Of a DNA stretch of 27,300 nt, positions 15,222 through 26,904 are shown one piece after another. Position 1 is the first letter of the stretch, and every line of letters starts with the position of its first letter. The notes under the pieces are model-generated. The model saw only the letters and a list, made by a program, of their open reading frames with translations. It was not told the origin of the DNA and did not search any database. This DNA is from Lachnospiraceae bacterium (GTDB taxonomy: Bacteria > Bacillota_A > Clostridia > Lachnospirales > Lachnospiraceae), in contig JAFQCI010000107.1 of assembly GCA_017416505.1 (NCBI GenBank), positions 1 through 27,300 of the forward strand, written 5' to 3'. The translations under genes and the position numbers were made by a program.

Positions 15222-16598
15222 ATGGTGAATCAAAAGATAATAGAAGAAAAATGGACGGACATCCTAAACTTAATAGAAGTAGAACACAACTGTAGTCCAG
15301 TTGCAATTAATTCCTGGATAAAACCTCTTACTATCCATAAGATGGACGACTCTTCTATTACATTTCTGATAGGAGATAAATTTGATGAAAGAGCGATTCA
15401 GTTTATCAAATCCAAAATGTATGATTTTTATCTACAGTTAGCCATTGAAGAAGTTACCGGAAATCAATACGATATTAATTTTATTTTAGCTTCTGATATA
15501 AAAGAATCCCCATCGGATACAGAGGAGGAAAAAGAAAATCCTTCTCTTCAGCAAAAAGACCTTTCCTCGATTTATGCTGCAGGACTGAATCCTAATTACA
15601 CCTTTGATAACTTTGTCATTGGTGAAACCAATAAACACGCCCATGCGGCTGCAGTTGCGGTAGCAGAATCTCCTGCCAAGGCTTTTAACCCATTATTTCT
15701 ATATTCCGGTGCCGGACTTGGAAAAACTCACCTTATGCACTCCATTGGTAATTATGTCATTAAGAATTACCCTGAACTTAAAGTTTTTTATGTTCCAAGC
15801 GACCACTTTACCAATGAAATCATTGAAGCTATCCGAAAAGGCAGAACAAAAGAATTTAGAGATAAATACCGTCAAATCGATGTTATCTTAATCGATGATA
15901 TCCAATTTTTGATTGGTAAGGAGCGAACTCAGGAAGAATTCTTCCATATCTTTAATTACCTTAGAGATAACGGAAAACAGATTGTAATATCTTCTGATAA
16001 ACCACCAAAGGATATTGAAACCTTAGAGGAAAGACTTCGTACCAGATTTGAATGGGGTGTCACTGTAGACATCCAGCAACCGGACTATGAAACCAGAATG
16101 GCGATTCTTCAAAAGAAAGCAGAACTAGATGGTATTGTCATCCCAAATGAAGTAATGCAATACATTGCGAATAATATTAAATCAAGCATACGTGAAATTG
16201 AAGGGGCTCTTAATAAAATCTGTGTTTATGCGAACTTAGAACGAGCTCCGATTACATTAGAACTGGCTGAAATTTCTTTAAAAGACCTAATCTCTAATGA
16301 TGCTGTTAAATCCATCACCTTAGAGTTTATTATTAATACAGTAAGTGACCACTATAATGTATCTTATGAAGACTTATTATCTACTAAACGTAGTAAGGAT
16401 ATTGCATATCCAAGACAGGTTGCCATGTATTTATGTAGACACATGACTACTCACTCACTACAGGAAATAGGTAATGCTTTAGGAGACAGAGACCACTCTA
16501 CTGTTATGAACGGAATACGTAAAATTGACACTGATAAAGAAGTCAATGCTACCTTAAGAAACTCTTTAGAAACCATAAAAAAGAAAATTACAGGATAA
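15222..16598 (+). CDS. dnaA: Replication initiator DnaA
   Basis: AAA+ ATPase that binds DnaA boxes and melts the origin. 458 residues, usual for Clostridia. Domain I is residues 1-85 and a short linker contains the acidic SDTEEEKENPS. Domain III has Walker A SGAGLGKTH (about 162-170), Walker B LIDDIQF (about 221) and the RLRTRFEWG arginine-finger region. Domain IV has the DNA-binding signature GDRDHSTVMNGIRKI near residue 430. The signature begins GDRDHS where many bacteria have GGRDHT. A ribosome site (GAGGTAATTTGCT) precedes the ATG. It is flanked on both sides by its own binding sites. Confidence 0.98.
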   Translation: MVNQKIIEEKWTDILNLIEVEHNCSPVAINSWIKPLTIHKMDDSSITFLIGDKFDERAIQFIKSKMYDFYLQLAIEEVTGNQYDINFILASDIKESPSDTEEEKENPSLQQKDLSSIYAAGLNPNYTFDNFVIGETNKHAHAAAVAVAESPAKAFNPLFLYSGAGLGKTHLMHSIGNYVIKNYPELKVFYVPSDHFTNEIIEAIRKGRTKEFRDKYRQIDVILIDDIQFLIGKERTQEEFFHIFNYLRDNGKQIVISSDKPPKDIETLEERLRTRFEWGVTVDIQQPDYETRMAILQKKAELDGIVIPNEVMQYIANNIKSSIREIEGALNKICVYANLERAPITLELAEISLKDLISNDAVKSITLEFIINTVSDHYNVSYEDLLSTKRSKDIAYPRQVAMYLCRHMTTHSLQEIGNALGDRDHSTVMNGIRKIDTDKEVNATLRNSLETIKKKITG

Positions 16599-16726
16599 TC
16601 TTAATAGTAAAACATATTATTAATAAAGTATTTTTATATATTTTTACGTTTTTTTCCTATATTTTTTTATACCATAAATATTGTTTATAACTTTGTGATT
16701 AAATTGTTCATATTGTTTTCTTAAGT

Positions 16727-16759
16727 CGTGGATAAATATTGATTTACATTTTATCCAAA
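16727..16759. other. oriC, DnaA-like boxes between dnaA and dnaN
   Basis: CGTGGATAA (16727-16735) and TTATCCAAA (16751-16759) each differ from a DnaA box at one base and face each other. They form the downstream half of the bipartite origin together with the triplet region at 16869-16890. The remainder of the 336-bp dnaA-dnaN gap is AT-rich with no gene. Confidence 0.65.
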
Positions 16760-16868
16760 CTATTTTATAAACACTTTTTCACACTTAATAATTTATTTTT
16801 ACACCAAGTTATAAAACATCCTCATCCTTAATTTTTAAGGGGTTGAAACACTTTTAAACAAATCAACA

Positions 16869-16890
16869 CCCCCTACTACTATTACTACTA
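16869..16890 (-). other. Probable origin unwinding site with DnaA-trio motif
   Basis: CCCCC is followed by CTA CTA CTA TTA CTA CTA (sharing the last C) and then AT-rich DNA. On the minus strand this reads TAG TAG TAA TAG TAG TAG then a G run. The arrangement (GC-rich tract, then repeated 3'-GAT-5' trios, then AT-rich DNA) matches the DnaA-trio element described for Bacillus subtilis oriC in the same dnaA-dnaN interval. The box right next to it (AAATCAACA, 16860-16868) is poor, with three mismatches. Confidence 0.7.
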
Positions 16891-16934
16891 ATTATTTTAT
16901 ATTTATAGATGTGCACAGAAAGGAAACTTACACA

Positions 16935-18038
16935 ATGAAGATAGTTTGTTCAAAATCAAAATTTTCCACAGCGATTTCTATTGTATTAAAAGCAGTATCC
17001 AATAAAACAACCATGCCAATCTTAGAGTGTATCCTAATAGAAGCTCAGGGAGATAACATTAAATTAACTGCCAATGATATGGAATTAGGAATTGAAACAT
17101 TCGTAGATGGTGAGGTAATAGAACCAGGTCGTATTGCATTAGAAGCAAAACTTCTATCTGAAATCGTTCGTAAATTACCAGATAACAATATTACCATTGA
17201 AACAGACGATACTTATCAGACTGTGATTCGTTGTGAAAAATCAAAATTTAAGATTTCAGGAAAAGAAGGAAGTGATTTTACAGAACTTCCAGAAATAGAA
17301 AAGGATAAATTTATCACCATTTCCCAATTCACCTTAAAAGAAGTAATCAGACAAACCATCTTTTCTACTTCTGATAATGAAAACAACATCTTAATGACTG
17401 GTGAATTATTTGAAATCAATGAAGATAAATTAAAAGTTGTTTCTTTAGACGGACATAGAATTTCCATTCGTAACATTAATTTAAAAGAAAATTATGGATT
17501 TAATAAAGTAATCGTACCAGGGAAAACCTTAAATGAAATTAGTAAAATTTTAACAGGTGAAATTGAAGATGAAGTTAAAATCTACTTTACTTCAAAACAC
17601 ATCTTATTTGAATTTGACCAGACTAAGGTATTATCCAGAGTATTGGAAGGAGAATATTATAAAATATCTCAAATGCTCTCCAGTGATTATGAAACCAAAA
17701 TTGACATTAACAAAAAAGAATTTTTGGAATGTATTGACCGTTCTACTTTGTTAATTAAAGAATCAGATAAAAAGCCAATTATCTTAAATGTCACTTCTGA
17801 TAACATTGAATTAAAGATAAATTCCACTATGGGTTCTCTAAAAGAAGAAGTGGAAATTAAAAAAGAAGGTAAAGACATTATGATAGGATTTAATCCTAGA
17901 TTTTTAATGGATGCTCTTAAGGTAATTGATGATGAAACCATATCTATCTATATGGTAAATCCAAAAGCACCATGTGTTATTAAAGACAATAAAGAATCCT
18001 ATATTTATTTGATTTTACCTGTTAATTTTAATATTTAA
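16935..18038 (+). CDS. dnaN: DNA polymerase III beta subunit (sliding clamp)
   Basis: Ring-shaped processivity factor encircling DNA and holding polymerase and repair enzymes. The 367-residue product begins MKIVCSKSKFSTAISIVLKA. The start at 16935 follows AGAAAGGAAACTTACACA; an in-frame GTG at 16911 has no site. Three clamp domains fit the length, with the typical PILECILIEA segment early and the end motif YLILPVNFNI, where family members usually read Y-L-(I/L)-(L/M)-P. Position after dnaA and the origin is canonical. Confidence 0.97.
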   Translation: MKIVCSKSKFSTAISIVLKAVSNKTTMPILECILIEAQGDNIKLTANDMELGIETFVDGEVIEPGRIALEAKLLSEIVRKLPDNNITIETDDTYQTVIRCEKSKFKISGKEGSDFTELPEIEKDKFITISQFTLKEVIRQTIFSTSDNENNILMTGELFEINEDKLKVVSLDGHRISIRNINLKENYGFNKVIVPGKTLNEISKILTGEIEDEVKIYFTSKHILFEFDQTKVLSRVLEGEYYKISQMLSSDYETKIDINKKEFLECIDRSTLLIKESDKKPIILNVTSDNIELKINSTMGSLKEEVEIKKEGKDIMIGFNPRFLMDALKVIDDETISIYMVNPKAPCVIKDNKESYIYLILPVNFNI

Positions 18039-18139
18039 TCAAGATAATTTATGAATTTTATCTATTTGCAGGATATATCGTAAATCATTGGAACTTTATT
18101 ACGTTAGGAAATTAATAGAAAGGAAGGACATGAAAAAAT

Positions 18140-18349
18140 ATGGAAATCATTCAATTAAGAGACGAATACATTAAACTAGGTCAGGCTTTAAAAGCAGCTG
18201 GACTTGTTTCTTCCGGAGTAGATGCAAAAATGGTCATTCAGGACGGACTTGTAAAAGTAAATGGACAAGTAGAATTACAAAGAGGAAAGAAATTATACGA
18301 CAACGATATTGTAGAATTTGAAAATGAACAAATTAAAATTGTAAAGTAG
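18140..18349 (+). CDS. yaaA: S4-domain RNA-binding protein (YaaA/RlbA)
   Basis: A 69-residue S4-like protein (QALKAAGLVSSGVDAKMVIQDG...VNGQVELQRGKKLYDNDIVEF), the whole length being one S4 fold. It is nearly always found between dnaN and recF in Firmicutes. Family role: RNA binding, linked to ribosome assembly; exact target unknown. The AGGAAGG site is about 12 bases from ATG 18140, rather far. An earlier ATG (18130) is out of frame, too close to the site and opens only 14 codons. Its stop lies 9 bp before recF. Confidence 0.93.
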   Translation: MEIIQLRDEYIKLGQALKAAGLVSSGVDAKMVIQDGLVKVNGQVELQRGKKLYDNDIVEFENEQIKIVK

Positions 18350-18358
18350 GAACCTTTT

Positions 18359-19450
18359 ATGATAGTAACATCCTTACAGTTAGCTGATTTTCGTAACTAT
18401 GATTTTTTAGACATTCATTTTGATGAAAATACCAATATCTTATACGGAAACAATGCACAAGGAAAAACGAATATATTAGAAGCACTTTATATATGTGTTA
18501 CCACGAAATCCCATAGAGGTGGAAAAGACAAGGAAATGATTCGATTTGGGAAAGAGGAAGCACATATTAAAGTTATGCTTGAAAAAAAGGGAATTCCCAG
18601 AAAAATAGATATTCATTTAAAAAATCATAAATCCAAAGGAATTGCCATTGATGGAATTCCTATTAAAAAATCATCAGAATTGTTAGGATTATTAAACATT
18701 GTATTTTTCTCACCGGAGGATTTAAGCATTATCAAAAATGGCCCGGCAGAGAGAAGAAAATTTATGGATGTAGAATTATGTCAACTAAATAATATCTATT
18801 TTCATCACTTTTCTCAATATCAAAAGGTTCTTAATCAAAGAAATAATCTTCTAAAACAGCTTATCAAAGAACCTTATCTTATGGATACTTTAGAAATCTG
18901 GGACAAACAGTTAATCGAGCATGGAAGTATCATCATTGAGGAAAGAGAAAAATTTATCATAAGATTAAATGCCATCATAAAAGAAATACATAATAAACTA
19001 ACCGGAAACAAAGAAGAAATACAAATTCTTTATGAAAAAAATACTAAAAAAGAACAGTTTTTAGAAAATTTAAATCATAAAAAAAGTAGTGATTTAAAGA
19101 GTTTAACCACACAAACAGGCCCTCATAGAGATGATATGGCTTTTATGGTAAATGGAATTGATATTCGTAAATTCGGTTCCCAGGGTCAGCAAAGAACTGT
19201 GGCTTTATCCCTAAAACTTGCTGAAATACAATTAGTAAAGAGTATCATAAAAGATACTCCGATTCTATTATTGGATGATGTTATGAGTGAATTGGACCAT
19301 GACAGAAAAAATTATTTATTAGAAAGTATCAAAGATATTCAAACCATCATTACCTGTACTGGTTTGGATGAATTTATAAAAGGCAGGTTAAATATAGATA
19401 AAATTTTTCAGGTAACAGAAGGAACTGTAACAGAAAAAATCTTAACTTGA
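18359..19450 (+). CDS. recF: DNA replication and repair protein RecF
   Basis: SMC-like ATPase that helps load RecA on gapped DNA. 363 residues. Walker A is YGNNAQGKTNILEAL (about residues 29-43), the ABC signature is SQGQQRTVALSLKLAE (about 275-290) and Walker B with D-loop is PILLLDDVMSELDHDR. A coiled-coil-like middle lies around 150-240. AGGAACC at the end of yaaA serves as its ribosome site, so the two genes are translationally close. Confidence 0.97.
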   Translation: MIVTSLQLADFRNYDFLDIHFDENTNILYGNNAQGKTNILEALYICVTTKSHRGGKDKEMIRFGKEEAHIKVMLEKKGIPRKIDIHLKNHKSKGIAIDGIPIKKSSELLGLLNIVFFSPEDLSIIKNGPAERRKFMDVELCQLNNIYFHHFSQYQKVLNQRNNLLKQLIKEPYLMDTLEIWDKQLIEHGSIIIEEREKFIIRLNAIIKEIHNKLTGNKEEIQILYEKNTKKEQFLENLNHKKSSDLKSLTTQTGPHRDDMAFMVNGIDIRKFGSQGQQRTVALSLKLAEIQLVKSIIKDTPILLLDDVMSELDHDRKNYLLESIKDIQTIITCTGLDEFIKGRLNIDKIFQVTEGTVTEKILT

Positions 19451-19505
19451 AAAATATAGATAGAAATTCAGGATAGAAAACATCAGGCAGAAAAACTCTG
19501 TTTAA

Positions 19506-21449
<1,944 letters not shown>

Positions 21450-21461
21450 TGGGGTGAAATA

Positions 21462-23963
21462 ATGAACGAAGAGAACATCTTTGATAAGATTCAGGAAGTG
21501 GACCTTAAAAAGACAATGGAAAGCTCCTATATCGATTATGCCATGAGTGTAATTGCTGCAAGAGCATTACCAGACGTAAGAGATGGTTTAAAGCCGGTTC
21601 AAAGAAGAATTCTTTACTCTATGATAGAGTTAAATAACGGACCAGACAAGCCACATAGAAAATGTGCCCGTATCGTAGGTGATACCATGGGTAAATACCA
21701 TCCACATGGTGATAGTTCTATTTACGATGCTATGGTTAAGCTGGCACAGGAATGGAATACAAGATATAAATTAGTAGATGGTCATGGAAACTTCGGTTCT
21801 GTGGATGGAGATGGCGCCGCTGCCATGCGTTACACAGAAGCAAGACTTTCCAAGATATCCATGGAAATGCTTGCAGATATCAACAAAGATACCGTTGATT
21901 TTGCACCAAACTTTGATGAAACCGAAAAAGAACCAATGGTATTACCATCTAAGTTTCCAAACTTATTGGTAAACGGTACTTCCGGTATTGCAGTAGGTAT
22001 GGCAACCAATATACCTCCACACAATTTAAGAGAAATCATAAATGCGGTAGTAAAAATCATTGATAACCGGGTATTAGAAGACAGGGAAACTGAAATGGAA
22101 GAATTACTGGACATTGTAAAAGGTCCTGATTTCCCAACCGGAGCCCAGATTTTAGGTACTCAGGGTATCGAAGAAGCTTATCGTACCGGACGAGGAAAGA
22201 TAAAAGTACGTGCCATTACCAATATTGAACCAATGCAAAATGGAAAGCAAAGAATCGTAATTACGGAACTTCCATACATGGTAAATAAGGCAAGATTAAT
22301 TGAGAAAATCGCAGACCTGGTAAAGGATAAGAAAATCGAAGGAATTACAGAAATCCGAGATGAATCAGACCGTACCGGTATGCGTGTGGTAATTGAATTA
22401 AAGAGAGATTGTAATGCTAATGTTTTATTAAATCAATTATATAAACATACCCAGTTGCAAGATACCTTTGGTGTTATCATGCTGGCATTGGTAAACAATG
22501 AGCCAAAAGTCTTAAATTTATACCAGATGTTATATTATTATCTGGAACATCAAAAAGAAGTAGTTACCAGAAGAACCAAATATGAATTAAACAAAGCACA
22601 GGAACGTGCTCATATTTTACAAGGTTTAATGATTGCTTTGGACCATATCGACGAAGTAATCTCCATTATCCGTTCTTCCAAAAACGTACAAGAAGCGAAA
22701 GACAGATTAATTCAAAGATTCGAATTAACGGATGCTCAGGCACAAGCAATTGTGGATATGAGACTTCGTGCATTGACAGGACTGGAAAGAGAAAAAATCG
22801 AAAGCGAATTGCGTGAATTGATGGAAAAAATCAAAGAATTAGAAGCAATTTTAGCAGACGGTAAAATCCTGTTAAAAACTATTAAAGAAGAATTATTAAT
22901 CGTAGTAGAAAAATTCGGTGACGAAAGAAGAACTTCCATCGGATATGACGAAGAAGAAATTGACTTAGAAGATATGATTAAAAGAGAAACCACTGTCATT
23001 GCCATGACAAAATTAGGCTATATTAAGAGAATGACAGTAAATAACTTCAAGAGTCAGCACCGTGGAGGAAAGGGAATTAAGGGAATGCAGACCTTAGAAG
23101 AAGATTACATAGAAGATTTGGTAATGACTACCACCCATCACTATGTATTGTTCTTTACCAATAAGGGAAGGGTATACCGTCTGAAAGCATACGAAATACC
23201 GGAATCCAGCAGAACTACCAGAGGAACTGCGATTATTAATTTATTACAATTACAACCGGATGAAAATATTACTGCATTAATTACCTTGAAAGATTATAAA
23301 CGCGGTAAATATCTGTTCATGACTACCAAGAATGGTCTGGTAAAGAAAACAGATATTTCTGAATACCAGAATATCAGAAAATCAGGACTTACTGCTATTA
23401 ATTTAAGAGAAGGTGATGAGTTAATAGAAGTAAAAGCCACAGATAACAAACATGATGTTATTTTAGTAACAAAACATGGTATGTGTATTCGATTCAAAGA
23501 AACAGATGTAAGATGCACAGGACGTAACTCTATGGGAGTTATTGGTATGAATTTATCAGAAGGTGATGAAGTAGTAGGAATGCAGTTAGATACCCAGGGA
23601 GAAGATTTATTAATCGTATCTGAAAATGGTATGGGTAAGAGAACATCCTTAGATGAATTTACACCACAACACCGTGGCGGAAAAGGTGTGAAATGTTATA
23701 AGATTCTTGAGAAGACCGGTAATGTAGTAGGATTTAAGGCAGTAAATGAAGAAAATGAAATCATGCTGATTACTACTCAGGGAATCATTATCCGCTTAGA
23801 AGTAAATAAGATTTCTGAGTTAGGAAGAATTACTTCCGGAGTGAAGTTAATTAACATGGAAAATGATATTTCCGTTGCAAGCATTGCAAAAGTAAAAGAA
23901 AATGCTTCAGAAAAAGAATTAAAAGAGATGGAAGAAAATCTTGAAAATGAAGAAGAAGCATAA
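21462..23963 (+). CDS. gyrA: DNA gyrase subunit A
   Basis: DNA-cleaving subunit of gyrase; 833 residues. The active-site tyrosine is Tyr124 ([11 protein letters not shown]). The quinolone-determining region reads [13 protein letters not shown], with Ser85 and Asp89 at the positions of E. coli Ser83 and Asp87, both in the susceptible-type state. The C-terminal beta-pinwheel starts after about residue 500 and holds the GyrA box QHRGGKG; a second QHRGGKG occurs in a later blade. The tail is strongly acidic. GGGGTGAAATA precedes the ATG. The fumarase genes follow after 15 bp with no terminator between. Confidence 0.98.
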   Translation: MNEENIFDKIQEVDLKKTMESSYIDYAMSVIAARALPDVRDGLKPVQRRILYSMIELNNGPDKPHRKCARIVGDTMGKYHPHGDSSIYDAMVKLAQEWNTRYKLVDGHGNFGSVDGDGAAAMRYTEARLSKISMEMLADINKDTVDFAPNFDETEKEPMVLPSKFPNLLVNGTSGIAVGMATNIPPHNLREIINAVVKIIDNRVLEDRETEMEELLDIVKGPDFPTGAQILGTQGIEEAYRTGRGKIKVRAITNIEPMQNGKQRIVITELPYMVNKARLIEKIADLVKDKKIEGITEIRDESDRTGMRVVIELKRDCNANVLLNQLYKHTQLQDTFGVIMLALVNNEPKVLNLYQMLYYYLEHQKEVVTRRTKYELNKAQERAHILQGLMIALDHIDEVISIIRSSKNVQEAKDRLIQRFELTDAQAQAIVDMRLRALTGLEREKIESELRELMEKIKELEAILADGKILLKTIKEELLIVVEKFGDERRTSIGYDEEEIDLEDMIKRETTVIAMTKLGYIKRMTVNNFKSQHRGGKGIKGMQTLEEDYIEDLVMTTTHHYVLFFTNKGRVYRLKAYEIPESSRTTRGTAIINLLQLQPDENITALITLKDYKRGKYLFMTTKNGLVKKTDISEYQNIRKSGLTAINLREGDELIEVKATDNKHDVILVTKHGMCIRFKETDVRCTGRNSMGVIGMNLSEGDEVVGMQLDTQGEDLLIVSENGMGKRTSLDEFTPQHRGGKGVKCYKILEKTGNVVGFKAVNEENEIMLITTQGIIIRLEVNKISELGRITSGVKLINMENDISVASIAKVKENASEKELKEMEENLENEEEA

Positions 23964-23978
23964 AACAGGAGGTTCGAT

Positions 23979-24821
23979 ATGCGTACCATTCATACGGATG
24001 AAATAATAAAAAATATAAAAGAAATGTGTATTCAGGCAAACTATTATTTGTCACCGGATATGGAAGCTGCGATTCATAATGCAAAAGAACAGGAAAATAG
24101 TGCATTAGGAAAACAGGTTTTAGGACAGCTTTGTGAAAATATGCAGATTGCAAAAGAAGACCAGATACCAATTTGTCAGGATACCGGAATGGCAGTCATT
24201 TTTATAAAAGTAGGACAGGATGTCCACTTTGAAGGTCAGAATATTACTGATGCCATCAATGAAGGTGTAAGACAAGGGTATCAGGAAGGATACTTAAGAA
24301 AGTCAGTAGTAAGTGACCCACTTTTAAGAGTAAATACAAAGGATAATACTCCAGCTATCATTCATTATGAAATCATTCCAGGAGAAAATGTAGAAATCAC
24401 GGTAGCTCCAAAGGGATTTGGAAGCGAAAACATGAGTCGTGTATTTATGTTAAAACCTGCGGATGGAGCAGAAGGAGTAAAAAAGAGTGTGATACAGGCA
24501 GTAAAAGATGCAGGTCCTAATGCCTGTCCTCCAATGGTAGTAGGAGTAGGAATCGGAGGAGATTTTGAAAAAAGTGCCATTCTGGCAAAAACAGCATTAA
24601 CCAGAGATGTGAATCAGGAATCTCCATTACCTCATATTGCACAAATGGAAAAAGAATTATTATGTGAACTAAATCAGCTTGGCATTGGTCCGGCAGGATT
24701 GGGAGGAAAAACAACAGTGCTAAAAGTGAATATTGAAACTTTTGCAACACACATTGCAGGACTCCCAATGGCAGTAAATATTTGCTGTCATGTAAACCGT
24801 CATGTAAGAAGAACTATATAA
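23979..24821 (+). CDS. fumA: Class I fumarate hydratase, alpha subunit
   Basis: Catalytic iron-sulphur subunit of the two-subunit fumarase/L(+)-tartrate dehydratase family, interconverting fumarate and malate. 280 residues, the usual alpha length. Likely cluster cysteines are Cys66 (PICQDTG), Cys183 (NACPPMVVGVGIGG) and Cys269/270 (NICCHVNRHVRRTI). A strong ribosome site (ACAGGAGGTTCGAT) is present. The 15-bp gap after gyrA suggests read-through transcription from the gyrase genes. Tartrate dehydratase cannot be excluded by sequence, but fumarase is more usual in anaerobic Clostridia, where it serves a partial, oxygen-sensitive TCA branch. Confidence 0.9.
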   Translation: MRTIHTDEIIKNIKEMCIQANYYLSPDMEAAIHNAKEQENSALGKQVLGQLCENMQIAKEDQIPICQDTGMAVIFIKVGQDVHFEGQNITDAINEGVRQGYQEGYLRKSVVSDPLLRVNTKDNTPAIIHYEIIPGENVEITVAPKGFGSENMSRVFMLKPADGAEGVKKSVIQAVKDAGPNACPPMVVGVGIGGDFEKSAILAKTALTRDVNQESPLPHIAQMEKELLCELNQLGIGPAGLGGKTTVLKVNIETFATHIAGLPMAVNICCHVNRHVRRTI

Positions 24822-24852
24822 TGACGCAATACGAAATATGGGAGGAAAAATA

Positions 24853-25413
24853 ATGGAAAAGCATATTACTGCACCTATGACAAAAGAAACGGTCGCAACA
24901 TTATCTGCGGGAGATTATGTATATATCAGCGGAACCATTTACACAGCCAGAGATGCTGCACATAAAAGATTATTTGAAACATTAAAAGAAGGAAAAGAAC
25001 TACCAATCGATATTACCAATAATATTATTTATTATCTTGGACCATCTCCAGCAAGAGAAGGAAGGGTAATCGGTTCTGCAGGTCCAACTACCAGCAGCCG
25101 TATGGATAAATATGCACCAACCCTGCTGGATATGGGACAGACCGGAATGATTGGAAAAGGAAAAAGGTCCCAGGAAGTAATAAACTCCATGGTGAAAAAC
25201 CAGGCAGTATATTTTGCTGCAGTAGGTGGAGCCGGGGCTTTATTATCAAAATGTATTAAAAAAGCAGAAGTAATAGCATATGAAGATTTAGGAACAGAAG
25301 CTATTAGAAAATTAGAAGTGGAAAACCTTCCGGTGATTGTGGTAATCGATTCAAAAGGTCATAATTTATATGAAACTGCTATTGATGAATATTTAAAATC
25401 AAATAAATCATAA
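24853..25413 (+). CDS. fumB: Class I fumarate hydratase, beta subunit
   Basis: The 186-residue swivel subunit that pairs with the alpha subunit to close the fumarase active site. The start at 24853 follows GGGAGGAAAAATA; an in-frame ATG at 24838 overlaps this site. Signatures are AGDYVYISGTIYTARDAAHKR near the N-terminus, IIYYLGPSPAREGRVIGSAG and GPTTSSRMDKY, then TGMIGKG and AVGGAGALLSKCI. The gap from the alpha gene is 31 bp. Followed by a 325-bp intergenic region with DnaA boxes and a terminator. Confidence 0.9.
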   Translation: MEKHITAPMTKETVATLSAGDYVYISGTIYTARDAAHKRLFETLKEGKELPIDITNNIIYYLGPSPAREGRVIGSAGPTTSSRMDKYAPTLLDMGQTGMIGKGKRSQEVINSMVKNQAVYFAAVGGAGALLSKCIKKAEVIAYEDLGTEAIRKLEVENLPVIVVIDSKGHNLYETAIDEYLKSNKS

Positions 25414-25491
25414 GCAATGAAATATAAGCGTGGCTTATCATCAAGATGGTGGCAATTTACAAGTCATGTTGTGAAGAATTGAAAATTAAAT

Positions 25492-25527
25492 TGTGGATAA
25501 ATATTTTTAAAATTAAAGTTATCAACA
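25492..25527. promoter_or_regulatory. DnaA box pair after the fumarase genes
   Basis: TGTGGATAA (25492-25500) is a perfect DnaA box on the minus strand. TTATCAACA (25519-25527) is a one-mismatch box facing it. They are about 9 kb from the dnaA-dnaN interval, roughly mirroring the pair upstream of argS on the other arm. Confidence 0.5.
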
Positions 25528-25533
25528 AATAAA

Positions 25534-25617
25534 AATATGCCTGTATATTTTGTGATATAAAAAGGATACCTTTGATATTAAGGTATCTGGATTTTAACAA
25601 AATACAGGCATTTTTAT
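25534..25617 (+). terminator. Terminator of the gyr-fum unit
   Basis: GCCTGTATATTTTGT (25539-25553) pairs with ACAAAATACAGGC (25597-25609), followed by ATTTTTATTTA. A second hairpin, GGATACC (25564-25570) with GGTATCT (25581-25587), is nested inside. It ends the plus-strand series before the bile salt hydrolase gene. Confidence 0.75.
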
Positions 25618-25630
25618 TTATCATACTGCC

Positions 25631-25643
25631 CCCTGGTATCATA
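25631..25643 (-). repeat. Terminal 13 bp of the palindromic repeat
   Basis: CCCTGGTATCATA is identical to the ends of the copies at 166-178 and 6240-6252. Nothing else of the element is present, so this may be a remnant or a shared target. Confidence 0.4.
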
Positions 25644-25738
25644 TTGAATAATTTAGCTGAATTGGTTTATTCTATGACTATGAAACAGAGCATAAATAAT
25701 GGATATCAGAATATAAAAATATGGAATGGGGTAATAAG

Positions 25739-26713
25739 ATGTGTACAGCTATAACCTATAAAACAGAAAATCACTATTTTGGAAGAAATTTAGATTTGGA
25801 AATATCATATAATGAGAAGATAATTGTAACACCAAGAAATTATCCATTTCTATTTCGTAAAAGTAAAGAAATAAAGAAACATTATGCCATGATAGGTATG
25901 GGAATTGTAATAAACAATTATCCTTTGTATTTTGATGCAAGCAATGAAAAAGGATTGAGTATGGCAGGCTTAAATTTTCCTGAAAATGCAGATTACAAAT
26001 CCGAGAAGGATGGATTTGATAATATTACCCCATTTGAATTCATTCCCTGGGTATTAAGTCAATGTGCGAATATTCATGAAGTAAAAGAATTATTAAAAAG
26101 AATAAATTTGGTTTCCATCCATTTTAGTGAAGAACTTCCATTGTCCCCTTTGCATTGGATGATATCTGATAGGGAAGAATCCATTACTGTGGAGTGTATC
26201 AAAGATGGTTTAAGAATCTATGACAATCCGGTAGGGGTGCTAACAAACAATCCCACTTTTGATATGCAGATGTTCCAGTTAAATAACTATATGTATCTAT
26301 CTACAAAAAAACCAGATAATCATTTTTCAAAACATTTGAAATTAGAAACCTACAGTCGTGGAATGGGAGCAATGGGATTACCAGGTGATTTATCATCTCA
26401 GTCCAGATTCATAAAAGCCGTTTTTACAAAAATGAATTCCATATCCGGAGATTCAGAATCAGAAAGCATAAGTCAGTTCTTTCATATTTTAGAATCCGTT
26501 TATCAACAAAGAGGATGTGTTCTTGTAAATGAGGATAAATATGAGATTACAATCTATAGTTCTTGCTGTAATACAGATAAAGGAATCTACTATTATAAAA
26601 CATATGAAAATAGTCAAATAACAGGAGTAGATATGCAAAAAGAAAATCTAGAAGATGATAAGCTGATTACTTATCCATTAATAAAAGGTCAAAAAATCAA
26701 TATGCAGAATTAA
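25739..26713 (+). CDS. bsh: Bile salt hydrolase (choloylglycine hydrolase)
   Basis: Hydrolyses the amide of glycine- or taurine-conjugated bile acids; an N-terminal-nucleophile enzyme acting in the cytoplasm. 324 residues, a typical length. The start at 25739 follows GGGGTAATAAG and places Cys2 next to Met, as needed for the processed catalytic cysteine; an in-frame ATG at 25721 would bury it. The known active-site set is present: Cys2, Arg16, Asp19, Asn79 (AGLNFP), Asn170 (VLTNNPTF) and Arg223 (SQSRFI). The C-terminal KGIYYYKTYENSQI segment closely resembles the Clostridium perfringens enzyme as I remember it. It is a single gene with its own terminator upstream; no transporter is adjacent. 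Penicillin V acylase is unlikely. It implies a gut habitat. Confidence 0.93.
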   Translation: MCTAITYKTENHYFGRNLDLEISYNEKIIVTPRNYPFLFRKSKEIKKHYAMIGMGIVINNYPLYFDASNEKGLSMAGLNFPENADYKSEKDGFDNITPFEFIPWVLSQCANIHEVKELLKRINLVSIHFSEELPLSPLHWMISDREESITVECIKDGLRIYDNPVGVLTNNPTFDMQMFQLNNYMYLSTKKPDNHFSKHLKLETYSRGMGAMGLPGDLSSQSRFIKAVFTKMNSISGDSESESISQFFHILESVYQQRGCVLVNEDKYEITIYSSCCNTDKGIYYYKTYENSQITGVDMQKENLEDDKLITYPLIKGQKINMQN

Positions 26714-26745
26714 AAAAATAGAATTAAAAAAATATAAAAAAACTG

Positions 26746-26774
26746 TTGACAATAATAAAACAATTTGATATTAT
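26746..26774 (+). promoter_or_regulatory. Promoter of tRNA-Ser
   Basis: TTGACA (26746-26751), a 17-bp spacer and TATTAT (26769-26774): a near-consensus promoter 43 bases before the tRNA. Confidence 0.85.
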
Positions 26775-26816
26775 ATTTAAGCGTCATAAATTGAATAGAG
26801 ATAAATATTCAGGCGA

Positions 26817-26904
26817 GGAGAAGTACTCAAGAGGCTGAAGAGGCGCCCCTGCTAAGGGTGTAGGTCGGGTGACCGGCGCGAGGGTTCGAATCCCTCCTTC
26901 TCCG
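26817..26904 (+). tRNA. tRNA-Ser (anticodon GCU)
   Basis: Acceptor stem GGAGAAG pairs with CTTCTCC (26897-26903), with discriminator G at 26904. The anticodon loop CTGCTAA has GCT at 26851-26853, reading AGC/AGU serine codons. A long variable arm, typical of serine tRNAs, precedes the T-loop GGTTCGAATCC. CCA is not encoded and must be added enzymatically. It lies just upstream of the 16S gene but has its own promoter. Confidence 0.95.

Noticed and set aside
18130..18174. Short open frame overlapping the yaaA start
   Set aside because: Only 14 codons, its ATG is too close to the ribosome site, and it is out of frame with a clear S4 gene.
21698..21740. Quinolone-resistance change in GyrA
   Set aside because: Ser85 and Asp89 are in the ordinary susceptible-type state.
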